A DNA stretch of 59,462 nt from Streptomyces yangpuensis (GTDB taxonomy: Bacteria; Actinomycetota; Actinomycetes; Streptomycetales; Streptomycetaceae). Each line of letters starts with the position of its first letter. Within the stretch, counting starts at the first letter, position 1. The notes beneath the pieces were generated by a model, which saw only the letters and a program-made list of their open reading frames with translations, did no database searches and had not been told where the DNA came from. Both the position numbers and the translations under genes were made by a program. This document shows positions 1-8,309 of the stretch, in pieces. The stretch is taken from assembly GCF_001005295.1 (NCBI RefSeq), contig NZ_LBMK01000002.1, positions 393,849 to 453,310 of the forward strand, in the 5' to 3' direction.

Positions 1-11
1 ACGCCGGAACG

Positions 12-788
12 GTGTCGATCTGGACGGTGGCCGGACGGCTGAAGAACGTCCGCTTCGCGTGCTCACCGGACGCGCTCAAGATGCTTCGCGAGCACCGCAA
101 GGGCGAATCCGACCTGATCGAACGGGACGGCGTGTTCTACCTGCTCTCCGTCTGCGACGTGCCTGAGAAGCCGGTCAACGAGAACCCGGCCGGGTTCGTC
201 GGCGTCGATCTCGGGATCGTGAACATCGCCACTACCTCCACCGGCTACCGGGCTGCCGGGCGCGGTCTGAACCGGCACCGCGAGCGGCAGCTCGCGCTAC
301 GGAAGAAGCTCCAGTCCAAGGGCACCAAGTCTGCCAAGCGCCTCCTGAAGAAGCGCTCGCGCAAGGAAGCCCGGCATGCCACCAACGTCAACCACATCAT
401 CTCCAAGCACATCGTCACCACCGCTGAACGCACCGGCTCCGGTATCGCTCTGGAAGACCTCACGGGCATCCGTAGCCGGGTACGGCTCCGCAAGGACCAG
501 CGGACCTCTCTGCATTCGTGGAGCTTCCAGCAGCTTGGCCAGTGCATCGAGTACAAGGCCAGGCGGGCCGGGGTGCCGCTGGTGTACGTCGATCCGGCGT
601 ACACCAGCCGACAGTGCTCCGAGTGCGGTCACATCGACCGGGGCAACCGCCAGTCACAAGCGACGTTCGCCTGCCGGTCCTGCGGGGCCCTCATGCACGC
701 GGACGACAACGCGTCCCACAACATCGGCCGCAAGGGCGAGACCGTGTGGACCGCGGGGCGTGAGTCACGCGTCCCTGCCACCCCATAG
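12..788 (+). CDS. tnpB: IS200/IS605-family TnpB (RNA-guided nuclease), 5' end probably outside the window
   Basis: RuvC-type nuclease of the IS200/IS605 group, an accessory transposon protein that uses an RNA made from the element's right end as guide. Counting from the GTG at 12, all three RuvC acidic residues are present: D66 in GVDLG, E148 in ALEDL and D231 in HADDNASHN. A four-cysteine zinc finger is formed by C202, C205, C221 and C224. A basic helical stretch covers about residues 85-120. Full-length TnpB is usually 350-400 residues, so the N-terminal third is missing; the reading frame is open to the left edge and the true start is probably upstream of base 1. No TnpA transposase is visible. 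The gene ends about 50 bp before the element's right-end hairpin. The catalytic core looks intact. Confidence 0.85.
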   Translation: MSIWTVAGRLKNVRFACSPDALKMLREHRKGESDLIERDGVFYLLSVCDVPEKPVNENPAGFVGVDLGIVNIATTSTGYRAAGRGLNRHRERQLALRKKLQSKGTKSAKRLLKKRSRKEARHATNVNHIISKHIVTTAERTGSGIALEDLTGIRSRVRLRKDQRTSLHSWSFQQLGQCIEYKARRAGVPLVYVDPAYTSRQCSECGHIDRGNRQSQATFACRSCGALMHADDNASHNIGRKGETVWTAGRESRVPATP

Positions 789-841
789 GGGTGTCTGGAC
801 GGAGGAGTCCACCCAGCAGCCAGTTGGGCGCTACCTCCAAG

Positions 842-861
842 CCCGGTCCTTCAGGGCCGGG
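842..861 (+). mobile_element. Right-end hairpin of the TnpB element
   Basis: The sequence folds into an uninterrupted 8-bp stem (842-849 with 854-861, including one G-U pair in RNA) around a TTCA loop. This position and shape, about 50 bp after tnpB and followed by TCAAGTTGAC, are typical of IS200/IS605 right ends, which also form the 3' part of the TnpB guide RNA. The stem ends at the base next to the stop codon of the minus-strand lipoprotein gene (862-864), so it may also act as that gene's terminator. Confidence 0.7.
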
Positions 862-2154
862 TCAAGTTGACTGCTTCTTGGAGGCCTCGGCGGCCTGCGC
901 GGCGATGTCCTCCAGGACGCCCTTGGGGTTGCCGGTCGGCTCCACGGCGCGTCCGATGTTGCGCTTGATGGTGTCGCTGACCGTCACCCAGGACGGGTCG
1001 TTGACCGGGTAGAGCTGGGCGCCGCGCAGCGCGTTCAGGAACTGCTGGTCGTTCTTGTCGAGCCCGCCGCCCGCCGGGGTGCGCGAGGCCGTCACGGTGG
1101 ACGGCAGCAGGTGGTAGCGGCCCGCGAAGTCCGCCAGGTTCCTGTCCTGGTAGACGAAGTCCAGGAACTTGCCGATCTCCGCGCCCCTGCCGTTCTGCTT
1201 GAAGGCCATCATCCAGTCGGCCACGCCGACGGTCGGCGGGGTCTCCCCGGTGCCGAGGTCGTCCGACACGGGCATGGTGGTGGTGACGACGTTGATGCCC
1301 TTGGCGCGCGCCTCGTGGGCGAGCGAGGGGTAGCCGTTGAGCATGCCGACCTCGCCGCGCGTGAAGGCGGCGAAGGCGTCGGCCCGGTTCAGCTGGGAGG
1401 GGGCCGTGGCGCCCGTGTACCCGGTCGCGACCATGTTCTCCTTGACCCATTCCCAGGTCTTGACGTTCCGGTCGGAGGCCAGGCTGTAGTTGCCGCTGCT
1501 GTCGGCGTAGCCGCCGCCGTTGCTCAGCTCCCAGATCAGCGCCTCGGCGTGCGCCTCCTCCGGCCCGAGCGGCAGCGCGTACGGGTACTTCACGCCCTTG
1601 TCCTTGAGCGCCTTGGCGGCGGCCTTCAGATCGGACCAGGTCCTGGGGGCCTCCTTGATGCCGGCCTTGGCGAACAGCGCCTCGTTGTAGAAGAGCAGGC
1701 GGCTGCTCGCCACGAAGGGCAGGCCGTAGAGGGTGCTGCCCACCGAGCCGGCGTCGGCCAGCGGCTGGAGGAAATTCGCCTCGGCGGTGACCGAGAGGAG
1801 TTCGTCCGCGGGATAGAGCTCGCCCCGGGCGGCGAAGTCCGAGTAAGAGCCCATGAGCGCGATGTCGGGCGCCTTGCCGGCCTTGACCATGCGGGAAACT
1901 TCGCGGTCGATGTCGGCCCACGGCAGGAGCTTTACCTCGACCTTGATTCCCGGGTTCTCCTCGGTGAAATCAGCCGTCACCTTGTCCCAGAACGGCTTGG
2001 AACTGGTGGCCGGGCTGTCGCCGTATTCGGCGGCCACCAGCTGCAGCGTACCCTCGCCACCTGCGCCGTCTCCGGAACCGCCGCATCCGGCCAGTGGTAT
2101 CAGCAGGCCGAGCACGGACGCGGTCGCGGTCGTGCCGAAAATTCTCCGTCGCAC
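862..2154 (-). CDS. ABC transporter extracellular solute-binding lipoprotein (sugar type)
   Basis: 430-residue family 1 solute-binding protein, expected to be lipid-anchored outside the membrane and to deliver a sugar or oligosaccharide to an ABC importer. The GTG start at 2154 gives a lipoprotein signal peptide: MRRR, a hydrophobic core, then the lipobox LAGC with Cys24. A Gly/Ser-rich linker follows, then a periplasmic-binding fold containing the typical NxGxGY-like and WxxVKEN stretches. No permease or ATPase gene is next to it, so it is an orphan here and must work with a transporter encoded elsewhere. The 3' end abuts the right end of the TnpB element; the C-terminus (KKQST) may have been altered by that insertion. 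Substrate cannot be read from the sequence. Confidence 0.85.
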   Translation of the reverse strand: MRRRIFGTTATASVLGLLIPLAGCGGSGDGAGGEGTLQLVAAEYGDSPATSSKPFWDKVTADFTEENPGIKVEVKLLPWADIDREVSRMVKAGKAPDIALMGSYSDFAARGELYPADELLSVTAEANFLQPLADAGSVGSTLYGLPFVASSRLLFYNEALFAKAGIKEAPRTWSDLKAAAKALKDKGVKYPYALPLGPEEAHAEALIWELSNGGGYADSSGNYSLASDRNVKTWEWVKENMVATGYTGATAPSQLNRADAFAAFTRGEVGMLNGYPSLAHEARAKGINVVTTTMPVSDDLGTGETPPTVGVADWMMAFKQNGRGAEIGKFLDFVYQDRNLADFAGRYHLLPSTVTASRTPAGGGLDKNDQQFLNALRGAQLYPVNDPSWVTVSDTIKRNIGRAVEPTGNPKGVLEDIAAQAAEASKKQST

Positions 2155-2368
2155 GGGTGTATTCCCCTGAATTTCTTTTGTGGCTCGTTATTACTTATGG
2201 GTTGCTCCGGGCAGGGTGATCCCTCGATGGCCCGTTGGCCGGAATTCTCTCCCGAGGGAGGGGTGGTTGTTTCCATGGGGGTCTTACTTGTGGTCAATGC
2301 TCCAAGCGGCGCTTTTCGTAATGGTGTTTTCCGATATGCGGCCGGTGAACTGGACGCGCGTAGACATG

Positions 2369-2407
2369 CCGAAAAGCCCGTTTCCGGCCGGGAAACGGGC
2401 TTTTCGG
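2369..2407. terminator. Bidirectional rho-independent terminator
   Basis: Perfect 17-bp stem (2369-2385 with 2391-2407) around a 5-base loop GGCCG. The stem begins with an A run and ends with a T run (CGAAAAG / CTTTTCGG), so it can terminate transcription on either strand. It lies just downstream of the minus-strand SMI1/KNR4 gene and upstream of the lipoprotein gene promoter. Confidence 0.85.
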
Positions 2408-2430
2408 TGTGGTGGCGGGGGCCGCCGGGG

Positions 2431-3048
2431 TCAGTCGGCGAATTCGCCCGCGTACGGGTCGGGCTCACCCGTCTCCGGGTTGCGGCCCTCCTGCCAGCGC
2501 CGCTGCGCCTTGTGCCAGTGCACGAAGCTCAGGTGGCCGCCGTCCCAGAACGTGATGCCGACCGGGCTCACGTCGAACTCGTCGGAGCACAGCCGGTAGA
2601 GGAACTCGGCCATGCCGTACGGGTAGACGGCGAAGGAGTCCGCGGTGTGCCGGCCGCACACCAGGACCGGCCAGCGGTCCGGATCGGGGTCGGAGGTCAG
2701 CCAGCACAGGATGTCCGAGCCGCCGGTGACACCCCAGGCGATGATCGACTCCGGGTCCACGTCGAAGGCCGAACGGCCGCCCTCCGCCTCCCACACCTGC
2801 CGGGCGTTGTCCGTCTCCTCGGCCATCCCGGCCGGATCCCACTGGAGTCCGGGCTTGGGCAGCGGCAGCAGGATGCTGGCCTCCCCGTTGATCGAGCCGG
2901 CGCCGAACCGGCCCATGAACGCGATGAAGTCCGCCGGGAACCGGGTCCCCCACACCGCCTCGGCCGCGCGCCAGTCGATGTCCTCGTCGGCGCCGTGCGT
3001 CGCCGGCATGATCTGCTCCAGCGCCTTGATCCGCGCGTTCTCCGTCAT
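2431..3048 (-). CDS. SMI1/KNR4 (SUKH) family protein
   Basis: 205-residue protein with features of the SUKH superfamily: an N-terminal WRAAEAVWGTRFPADFIAFM stretch (about residues 26-45) that matches the family's conserved W-x-E-x-x-x-G-x-x-LP-x-D-Y/F motif, then G-x-G and later W-G-x-T-G-x-D (about residues 104-112). SUKH proteins are known mostly as immunity proteins of polymorphic toxins, or as scaffolds; in Streptomyces many stand alone. No toxin gene is next to it. The start at 3048 (ATG) fits the alignment. A strong terminator follows 24 bp downstream. Specific function unknown. Confidence 0.75.
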   Translation of the reverse strand: MTENARIKALEQIMPATHGADEDIDWRAAEAVWGTRFPADFIAFMGRFGAGSINGEASILLPLPKPGLQWDPAGMAEETDNARQVWEAEGGRSAFDVDPESIIAWGVTGGSDILCWLTSDPDPDRWPVLVCGRHTADSFAVYPYGMAEFLYRLCSDEFDVSPVGITFWDGGHLSFVHWHKAQRRWQEGRNPETGEPDPYAGEFAD

Positions 3049-3106
3049 GCCGCTCCCCTGCTGCCCCAGCTCAACCGCCCCAACCTACTGCCGGCGCCGG
3101 GCTCCA

Positions 3107-3276
3107 CCTAGGCCCGGTCGTCGAAGTCCCGCCTGGCCCGCGGTGTCCGGCACCGCACCTCGACGCGTTGTCGGGGCGCCCGAGTGCGTCCAGTGCACGG
3201 GCGCCCCTCCGCCGTGCGAGGCGCAGCACCGGACACCGCGGGCCTGCCCGGCGCTACTTCGACGACAGCGCCTAAG
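3107..3276. repeat. MITE-like imperfect palindrome of about 170 bp
   Basis: The two halves are inverted copies. The strongest block is a perfect 16-bp match between 3135-3150 (GGCCCGCGGTGTCCGG) and 3229-3244. Outside it GTCGTCGAAGT (3117-3127) matches the complement of 3259-3269, and CCTAGG/CCTTAGG ends match at the tips. Inside it, GGGGCGCCCG and CCTCG blocks also pair. Arms are about 80 nt with almost no loop. It fills the gap between the SUKH and DUF192 genes and reaches the DUF192 stop codon. No coding content is evident. It could also fold as a long RNA hairpin. Confidence 0.7.
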
Positions 3277-3628
3277 GGGTGTCCACTGCCAGCGTGGTCC
3301 CGGCCGTCAGGCCCCAGCCGGACATCGCGCCGGCCGCCGCCTCCAGGACGTGCCGGGCGCGCAGCCGGGGGAGCCCGAGCCGGCCCGGGGCCATGGTGAC
3401 CACGTCGAGCACCCGCAGGTTCCGGTCCAGGTACGCCACGTCGATCGCGAACCGCATCCGGAAGGTGTGCACGCTCGCCGCGGGGGTCAGCAGCATCGCC
3501 CCGTCGATCCCGTCCCGGCCGAGCAGCCCCCGTGTCCTCGCCCGGTAGGAGGCGGCGACCTCCAGCGGGATCCGCGTCGGGTCCGTGCCGACCCGCAACG
3601 CGGCGGGACCGTCGTACCAGTGCGCCAT
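3272..3628 (-). CDS. DUF192 family protein
   Basis: 118-residue DUF192 protein. The family has a compact beta-barrel fold and no settled function. Hallmarks seen are the A-x-T-x-x-x-T-R-G-L-L-G-R segment (RARTRGLLGR), HTFRMRFAIDVAYLD with the conserved His-Thr-x-x-Met, and a C-terminal VLEAAAG...GLTAGTTL block. I chose the ATG at 3628 because AAGG lies 8 bases upstream; an in-frame GTG at 3637 is possible but has no ribosome-binding site. The gene is divergent from the prepilin peptidase gene with only about 35 bp between starts, so the two share a promoter region. DUF192 next to Tad/prepilin peptidase genes recurs in actinobacteria (from memory), suggesting a link to pilus or secretion assembly. 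Confidence 0.8.
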   Translation of the reverse strand: MAHWYDGPAALRVGTDPTRIPLEVAASYRARTRGLLGRDGIDGAMLLTPAASVHTFRMRFAIDVAYLDRNLRVLDVVTMAPGRLGLPRLRARHVLEAAAGAMSGWGLTAGTTLAVDTP

Positions 3629-3663
3629 GGCGGTCACCTTAAGGGGTGTCTACCTTCGCCCCC

Positions 3664-4422
3664 ATGGGTGTGTTCGTGATCGTTGTCGCCGCCGGGTACG
3701 GCGTGGCCGCCGGGCTGCTGCTGCCGCGCGCGGCCTACCGGCTGTCCGTGGAGCCGGGGGAGCCGTGGCGGGAGCACTGCCCGCAGGGGCACCCGCTGCG
3801 CGGCTGGCTCGGCCCGGCCCGCTGCCGCCCGTCCGGGCCGGCGGGCTCCGGGCCGGCGGGCTCCGGGGCGGCGCACGCGTACGGGCCGCGCGCCGTGCTC
3901 CCGGCCGTCCTCACCGCGGCGGTCTGCGCCCTGGTCGCGGCCGCCGTCGGGGTGCGGCCCGAGGCGGCGGCGTACGCGGGACTGGCCCCGCTCCTCGTCC
4001 TGCTCGCCCTGGTCGACCGGGCCGTGCACCGGCTGCCCGACGTACTGACCCTGCCGCTCGCGGCCGGGGCGGCCGCCCTGCTCGGGATCTCCGCCCTGCT
4101 GCCCGGCGCGGCCGGGTCCTGGCGGCTCGCCCTGCTCGGCGGCGGCGCGCTCGGGGCGGCGTACCTGGTGCTCCATCTGATCAACCCCGCCGGCATGGGC
4201 CTCGGCGACGTCAAGCTGGCGCTCTCGCTGGGGGTCGCTCTTGGGTGGTACGGGTGGGGGGTATGGGCCGCGGGGGCCTTCCTGGGCCTCCTCTACGGCT
4301 CGCTCTACGGCCTGACCCTGCTCCTGCGCGGCTCCGCCACCCGTGACCAGGGCTTCGCCTTCGGCCCCTTCATGGCGGCCGGAGCACTCACCGGAGTGCT
4401 GCTGGGTGGTTTCGGAGCGTAA
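3664..4422 (+). CDS. Type IV prepilin peptidase-like A24 family membrane protease
   Basis: About 252 residues, a multi-pass membrane aspartyl protease of the A24 (PilD/TadV) family. These enzymes cut the leader from prepilin-like proteins at the inner face of the membrane. The two catalytic aspartates appear in LVDRAVHRLPD (first site) and in the GxGD motif MGLGDVKL (second site). Hydrophobic segments occupy residues about 1-25, 85-105, 110-130, 145-165, 185-205 and 225-250. The cytoplasmic loop lacks the paired CxxC motifs seen in Gram-negative PilD and N-methylation is not expected. I prefer ATG 3664, which puts the first membrane helix at the N-terminus; GTG 3646 is the alternative but has AAGGGG touching it. 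No pilin genes are in the window. Confidence 0.8.
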   Translation: MGVFVIVVAAGYGVAAGLLLPRAAYRLSVEPGEPWREHCPQGHPLRGWLGPARCRPSGPAGSGPAGSGAAHAYGPRAVLPAVLTAAVCALVAAAVGVRPEAAAYAGLAPLLVLLALVDRAVHRLPDVLTLPLAAGAAALLGISALLPGAAGSWRLALLGGGALGAAYLVLHLINPAGMGLGDVKLALSLGVALGWYGWGVWAAGAFLGLLYGSLYGLTLLLRGSATRDQGFAFGPFMAAGALTGVLLGGFGA

Positions 4423-4482
4423 TCATGGCGCGCCGATGCACGCAGCATGCTTTACGAAGGGTTATGGTGGAACCCCCCCCCT

Positions 4483-4525
4483 CGGGCCGGTCCGTATCCC
4501 CCCCACGGACCGGCCCGTTTTTCGT
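4483..4525. terminator. Rho-independent terminator between convergent genes
   Basis: 13-bp perfect stem (4483-4495 with 4505-4517), a C-rich loop, then six T residues on the plus strand. It ends the prepilin peptidase transcript and, on the other strand, lies downstream of the aldo/keto reductase gene. One of the few terminators in this window with a real U tract. Confidence 0.9.
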
Positions 4526-4565
4526 TCACCCGTCCCCCGCAAGGGCGTTGAGGCAAAAACGCAGG

Positions 4566-5603
4566 TCAGCCGCGCTGGGCCCAGATGTTGGTGCCGGGGG
4601 TGGACACCGCGAAGGAGTCGATCTCCTTCAGCTCCTCCTCGGACAGCGGTGCACCGGCCAGAGCGGCCACGTTCTGCTCCAGCTGCCGCACGCTCGACGC
4701 ACCGATGAGGGCCGAGGTCATCCGCTCGTCGCGCAGCACCCAGGTGAGCGCGAGCTGGGCGAGGGACTGGCCGCGGCGGGAGGCGATCTCGTTCAGTCCG
4801 GCCAGCCGGCGCAGCACGTCGTCCGAGAGCAGGTCGGGGCTCAGCGACTTGCCCTGGGCGGCGCGCGAGTCGGCCGGGATCCCCTTGAGGTACTTGTCGG
4901 TCAGCAGGCCCTGCGCGAGCGGCGCGAAGGAGATGCACCCCATGCCGGCGTCCTCCAGGGCGTCCAGCAGGCCGTCCTCCTCCGTCCAGCGGTTGATCAT
5001 GGAGTAGGAGGGCTGGTGGATGAGCGGACGCACGCCCATGCCGCGCAGGATCCGCACGGCCTCCGCCGTCTGCTCGGCCGTGTACGAGGAGACGCCGACG
5101 TAGAGCGCCTTGCCCTGCTGGACCGCGGACGCGAGGGCGCCCATGGTCTCCTCCAGCGGGGTCTGGGGGTCGAAGCGGTGCGAGTAGAAGATGTCGACGT
5201 AGTCCACACCCATCCGCTTCAGCGAGGCGTCGAGCGAGCTGAGCAGGTACTTGCGGCTGCCCCACTCGCCGTACGGCCCGGGGTGCATCAGGTAGCCGGC
5301 CTTGGTCGACAGGATCAGCTCGTCGCGGTAGGACGCGAAGTCCTGCGCAAAGATCTTGCCGAAGTTCAGCTCGGCCGATCCGGGCGGCGGTCCGTAGTTG
5401 TTCGCGAGGTCGAAGTGGGTGACGCCGAGATCGAAGGCGCGGCGCAGGATCGCCCGCTGGGACTCCAGGGACCGGTCGTCACCGAAGTTGTGCCAGAGGC
5501 CGAGGGAGATGGCGGGGAGCTTGAGGCCGCTGTGGCCGGTGCGCCGGTACTCCATGGAGCCGTAGCGCGAGGGCTCTGCCCGATAGGGATTGGTATCAGT
5601 CAC
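4566..5603 (-). CDS. Aldo/keto reductase (L-glyceraldehyde-3-phosphate reductase type)
   Basis: 345-residue cytosolic NADPH-dependent reductase with a TIM-barrel fold, closest in pattern to the YghZ/Mgr group that reduces L-glyceraldehyde 3-phosphate and methylglyoxal. The catalytic tetrad is present: D65 and Y70 in FDLANNYG, K101 in STKAGY and H142 in YSHRFDP. The cofactor-binding C-terminal motif GASSVRQLEQN is complete. The insert NYGPPPGSAE after the active-site tyrosine is typical of this subgroup. Translation starts at GTG 5603, preceded by GGGAGG at good spacing; the frame stays open far upstream but that extension overlaps the divergent isoprenyl transferase gene and is not real. Substrate assignment is by family only. 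Confidence 0.88.
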   Translation of the reverse strand: MTDTNPYRAEPSRYGSMEYRRTGHSGLKLPAISLGLWHNFGDDRSLESQRAILRRAFDLGVTHFDLANNYGPPPGSAELNFGKIFAQDFASYRDELILSTKAGYLMHPGPYGEWGSRKYLLSSLDASLKRMGVDYVDIFYSHRFDPQTPLEETMGALASAVQQGKALYVGVSSYTAEQTAEAVRILRGMGVRPLIHQPSYSMINRWTEEDGLLDALEDAGMGCISFAPLAQGLLTDKYLKGIPADSRAAQGKSLSPDLLSDDVLRRLAGLNEIASRRGQSLAQLALTWVLRDERMTSALIGASSVRQLEQNVAALAGAPLSEEELKEIDSFAVSTPGTNIWAQRG

Positions 5604-5729
5604 GTTGTCCTCCCTATCACGGAGTTGTGACAGACCGAGTTGGGTACCCCATCCCGCCGCGCAGTAATGTGGCGCACTCGGGGGGACCGCAATTCGCACG
5701 GGGGCATCGCACGGAGGGGCTGGAAGATC

Positions 5730-6491
5730 GTGAAGCTGCGCGACCTGGTGTACAGGCTTTATGCACGCCGGGTGGAAGGCCGCCTCGACCATGACGCGTC
5801 GCCCAAGCACATCGGCGTCATCCTGGACGGGAACCGTCGCTGGGCGAAGGCGTCCGGTGGTACGACGGAGCAGGGCCACCAGGCCGGAGCCGACAAGATC
5901 TCCGAGATGCTCGGCTGGTGCACGGAGACGGACGTCGAGGTCGTCACCCTGTGGATGCTCTCCACGGACAACCTGGACCGGCCCGAGGTCGAACTCCGCC
6001 CGCTGCTCAACATCATCGAGAACACCGTGCGGGGCCTCGCCGCGGACGGCCGCTGGCGCGTCCACCACGTAGGCAACCTGGACATCCTGCCCGCCGGGAC
6101 GCAGACGGTCCTCAAGGAGGCCGAGCAGGCCACCCACGACGTCGACGGGATACTCGTCAACGTCGCCGTCGGCTACGGCGGCCGCCAGGAGATCGCCGAC
6201 GCGGTGCGTTCACTGCTGCTGGAACATGCGCGCAAGGGCACCTCCTTCGAGGAGCTCGCCGAGATCCTCGACATCGACCACATCGCCGAGCACCTCTACA
6301 CGCGCGGCCAGCCCGACCCCGACCTCGTGATCCGCACCAGCGGCGAGCAGCGGCTGTCCGGGTTCATGCTGTGGCAGAGCGCGCACTCCGAGTACTACTT
6401 CTGCGAGGTCTTCTGGCCGGCCTTCCGCAAGGTCGACTTCCTGCGGGCCCTGCGCGACTACGCCGCCCGCCACCGGCGCTACGGCACCTGA
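5730..6491 (+). CDS. Isoprenyl (cis-prenyl) transferase
   Basis: 253-residue cis-prenyltransferase that condenses isopentenyl diphosphate onto an allylic diphosphate. It contains the family core ILDGNRRWAK with the Mg-binding D33, the substrate-clamp Asn, and the C-terminal pair IRTSGEQRLSGF and SEYYF. The length and an N-terminal KLRDLVYRLY segment resemble the shorter actinobacterial type (Rv1086-like Z-farnesyl diphosphate synthase) as much as the long undecaprenyl or decaprenyl diphosphate synthase, so the product chain length is uncertain. Start is GTG 5730 with GGAGGGG about 10 bases upstream. It is expected to feed the lipid carrier of cell-wall synthesis. A 25-bp terminator follows at once. 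Confidence 0.88.
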   Translation: MKLRDLVYRLYARRVEGRLDHDASPKHIGVILDGNRRWAKASGGTTEQGHQAGADKISEMLGWCTETDVEVVTLWMLSTDNLDRPEVELRPLLNIIENTVRGLAADGRWRVHHVGNLDILPAGTQTVLKEAEQATHDVDGILVNVAVGYGGRQEIADAVRSLLLEHARKGTSFEELAEILDIDHIAEHLYTRGQPDPDLVIRTSGEQRLSGFMLWQSAHSEYYFCEVFWPAFRKVDFLRALRDYAARHRRYGT

Positions 6492-6500
6492 CGGCGGGTA

Positions 6501-6555
6501 GGGGGTGTCCTGGGAGCCGGGCCGGCGAGGCCGGCCCGGCTCCCAGGACACCCCC
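6501..6555. terminator. Very strong hairpin terminator
   Basis: Perfect 25-bp stem (6501-6525 with 6531-6555) around the loop CGAGG, just 9 bp after the isoprenyl transferase stop codon. The rest of the 6,556-6,878 gap, upstream of the PhoH-family gene, holds no gene that I can support; it must contain that gene's promoter. A short palindrome CCATGG lies at 6648-6653. Confidence 0.85.
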
Positions 6556-6878
6556 TTCGGGTTCCGGCCATCCGGTTCCCCCTCGGTCCCGTCCTTCCCT
6601 CCCCTCGAAGCCTTCACCAGGGATTCACCGAGCGTCCGTCATATGCCATGGCATGGCCTGGCCTGATCGGGGAATATCCCTTTCAGGTCGATGCCCGATC
6701 CACGGGTGTCGAGTCTCAGCGGACGGCATGGGGTCGTCCGCCCGGGAGGCCCTTTGCACCAGGACGCACGTGCGGTTCGCACGGACGCAGTGGAGGGCCG
6801 GAAATCGGCCCTGGCATGGGTGCCGATGACCGGTCCGGTCTTCATGGCCCGACCTCTTCCGAGGGGGTACGTCCTTCC

Positions 6879-8195
6879 GTGGTGACCAGCACAAAGCGCC
6901 GCCTGCCCGACAGGCGGACCTACGTCCTCGACACCAGCGTCCTGCTGGCAGACCCCAACGCGATCTCCCGCTTCGACGAGCACGAGGTCGTGCTCCCGAT
7001 CGTGGTGATCACCGAGCTGGAGGCGAAGAGGCACCATCCCGAACTCGGCTACTTCGCGCGCCAGGCCCTGCGCCTGCTCGACGACTTCCGGGTTCGCAAC
7101 GGTCGCCTGGACGCACCCATCCCGCTGGGCGATCTGGGCGGCACCCTGCGCGTCGAACTCAACCACTCAGACCCCGGCGTCCTGCCCGCCGGCTTCCGGC
7201 TGGGGGACAACGACTCCCGGATCCTCGCGGTCGCACGCAATCTCCAGGCCGAGGGCTACGACGTCACCGTCGTCTCGAAGGACCTCCCCCTGCGCATCAA
7301 GGCCTCCTCCGTGGGGCTGATCGCGGAGGAGTACCGCGCCGAGCTCGCGATCACCGACGGCGGCTGGACCGGCATGAGCGAGATCGGCCTCTCCGGGGAG
7401 CAGGTCGACCTCCTCTACTCGGAGGAGCGGCTCTACGTACCGGAAGCGGCGGAACTGCCCGTGCACACGGGGCTGGTCCTGCAGTCCGAGCGGGGCAAGG
7501 CCCTGGGCCGGGTCACCGCCGACGGCAACGTCAGGCTCGTACGGGGCGACCGCGACGCCTTCGGGCTGCACGGGCGCAGCGCCGAGCAGCGCATCGCGCT
7601 GGATCTCCTCCTCGACCCCGAGATCGGGATCATCTCGATGGGCGGCCGGGCCGGCACGGGCAAGTCCGCGCTGGCGCTCTGCGCCGGCCTGGAGGCGGTC
7701 CTGGAACGCAGGCAGCACCAGAAGGTGATGGTCTTCCGGCCGCTGTACGCCGTCGGCGGCCAGGACCTCGGCTACCTGCCGGGTGACGCCTCCGAGAAGA
7801 TGAGCCCCTGGGCGCAGGCGGTCTTCGACACGCTCTCGTCGGTCGCCGGCCGTGAGGTCATCGAGGAGGTGCTGAACCGCGGGATGCTGGAGGTCCTGCC
7901 GCTCACGCACATCCGGGGCCGCTCGCTCCATGACGCCTTCGTGATCGTGGACGAGGCGCAGTCGCTGGAGCGGAACGTCCTGCTGACCGTTCTGTCCCGG
8001 ATCGGGGCCAATTCGCGGGTCGTTCTGACCCACGACGTGGCCCAGCGGGACAACCTGCGGGTCGGCCGGTACGACGGAGTGGTCGCCGTGGTCGAGAAGC
8101 TGAAGGGGCATCCGCTCTTCGCGCACATCACGCTGACGCGATCCGAGCGGTCCCCGATCGCCGCCCTGGTCACCGAGATGCTGGAGACCCTCTGA
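6879..8195 (+). CDS. PIN-PhoH fusion protein (PhoH family ATPase)
   Basis: 438-residue fusion of an N-terminal PIN ribonuclease domain (residues about 8-140) and a C-terminal PhoH-type RNA helicase/ATPase domain (about 220-438). In the PIN part YVLDTSVLL supplies the first acidic residue, VVITELEAK the Glu, and DNDSRILA a later Asp pair. In the PhoH part the Walker A GRAGTGKS lies at about residues 256-263 and the Walker B-like IVDEAQ at about 355-360. Such VapC-like PIN/PhoH fusions unwind and cleave RNA in mycobacteria. GTG 6879 or the neighbouring GTG 6882 starts translation after GAGGGGG; the frame is open further upstream but lacks a start with a ribosome-binding site. No antitoxin gene is present, unlike the mycobacterial phoAT-phoH2 arrangement. 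Confidence 0.9.
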   Translation: MVTSTKRRLPDRRTYVLDTSVLLADPNAISRFDEHEVVLPIVVITELEAKRHHPELGYFARQALRLLDDFRVRNGRLDAPIPLGDLGGTLRVELNHSDPGVLPAGFRLGDNDSRILAVARNLQAEGYDVTVVSKDLPLRIKASSVGLIAEEYRAELAITDGGWTGMSEIGLSGEQVDLLYSEERLYVPEAAELPVHTGLVLQSERGKALGRVTADGNVRLVRGDRDAFGLHGRSAEQRIALDLLLDPEIGIISMGGRAGTGKSALALCAGLEAVLERRQHQKVMVFRPLYAVGGQDLGYLPGDASEKMSPWAQAVFDTLSSVAGREVIEEVLNRGMLEVLPLTHIRGRSLHDAFVIVDEAQSLERNVLLTVLSRIGANSRVVLTHDVAQRDNLRVGRYDGVVAVVEKLKGHPLFAHITLTRSERSPIAALVTEMLETL

Positions 8196-8270
8196 TCCGG
8201 GTGGGGCCGGTGACCCGGCCCGGCCGGCCGCGGAACCGGTCAAAAACCCCATAACGGGAAGGCGAGTTGG

Positions 8271-8309
8271 CGCCGCCCGGCAAAGGCCACAGAGCCTAGC
8301 CGGGCGGCG
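8271..8309. terminator. Stem-loop downstream of the PhoH gene
   Basis: An 11-bp perfect stem (8271-8281 with 8299-8309) with a 17-base loop, 75 bp after the PhoH-family stop. It has no U tract. Probably the terminator of that gene. Confidence 0.55.

Noticed and set aside
1111..3111. 666-codon plus-strand ORF
   Set aside because: Runs antisense across the lipoprotein, a perfect terminator and the SUKH gene; no domain visible.
5604..6137. Upstream extension of the aldo/keto reductase frame
   Set aside because: Antisense to the isoprenyl transferase; family length and a GGGAGG site support GTG 5603.
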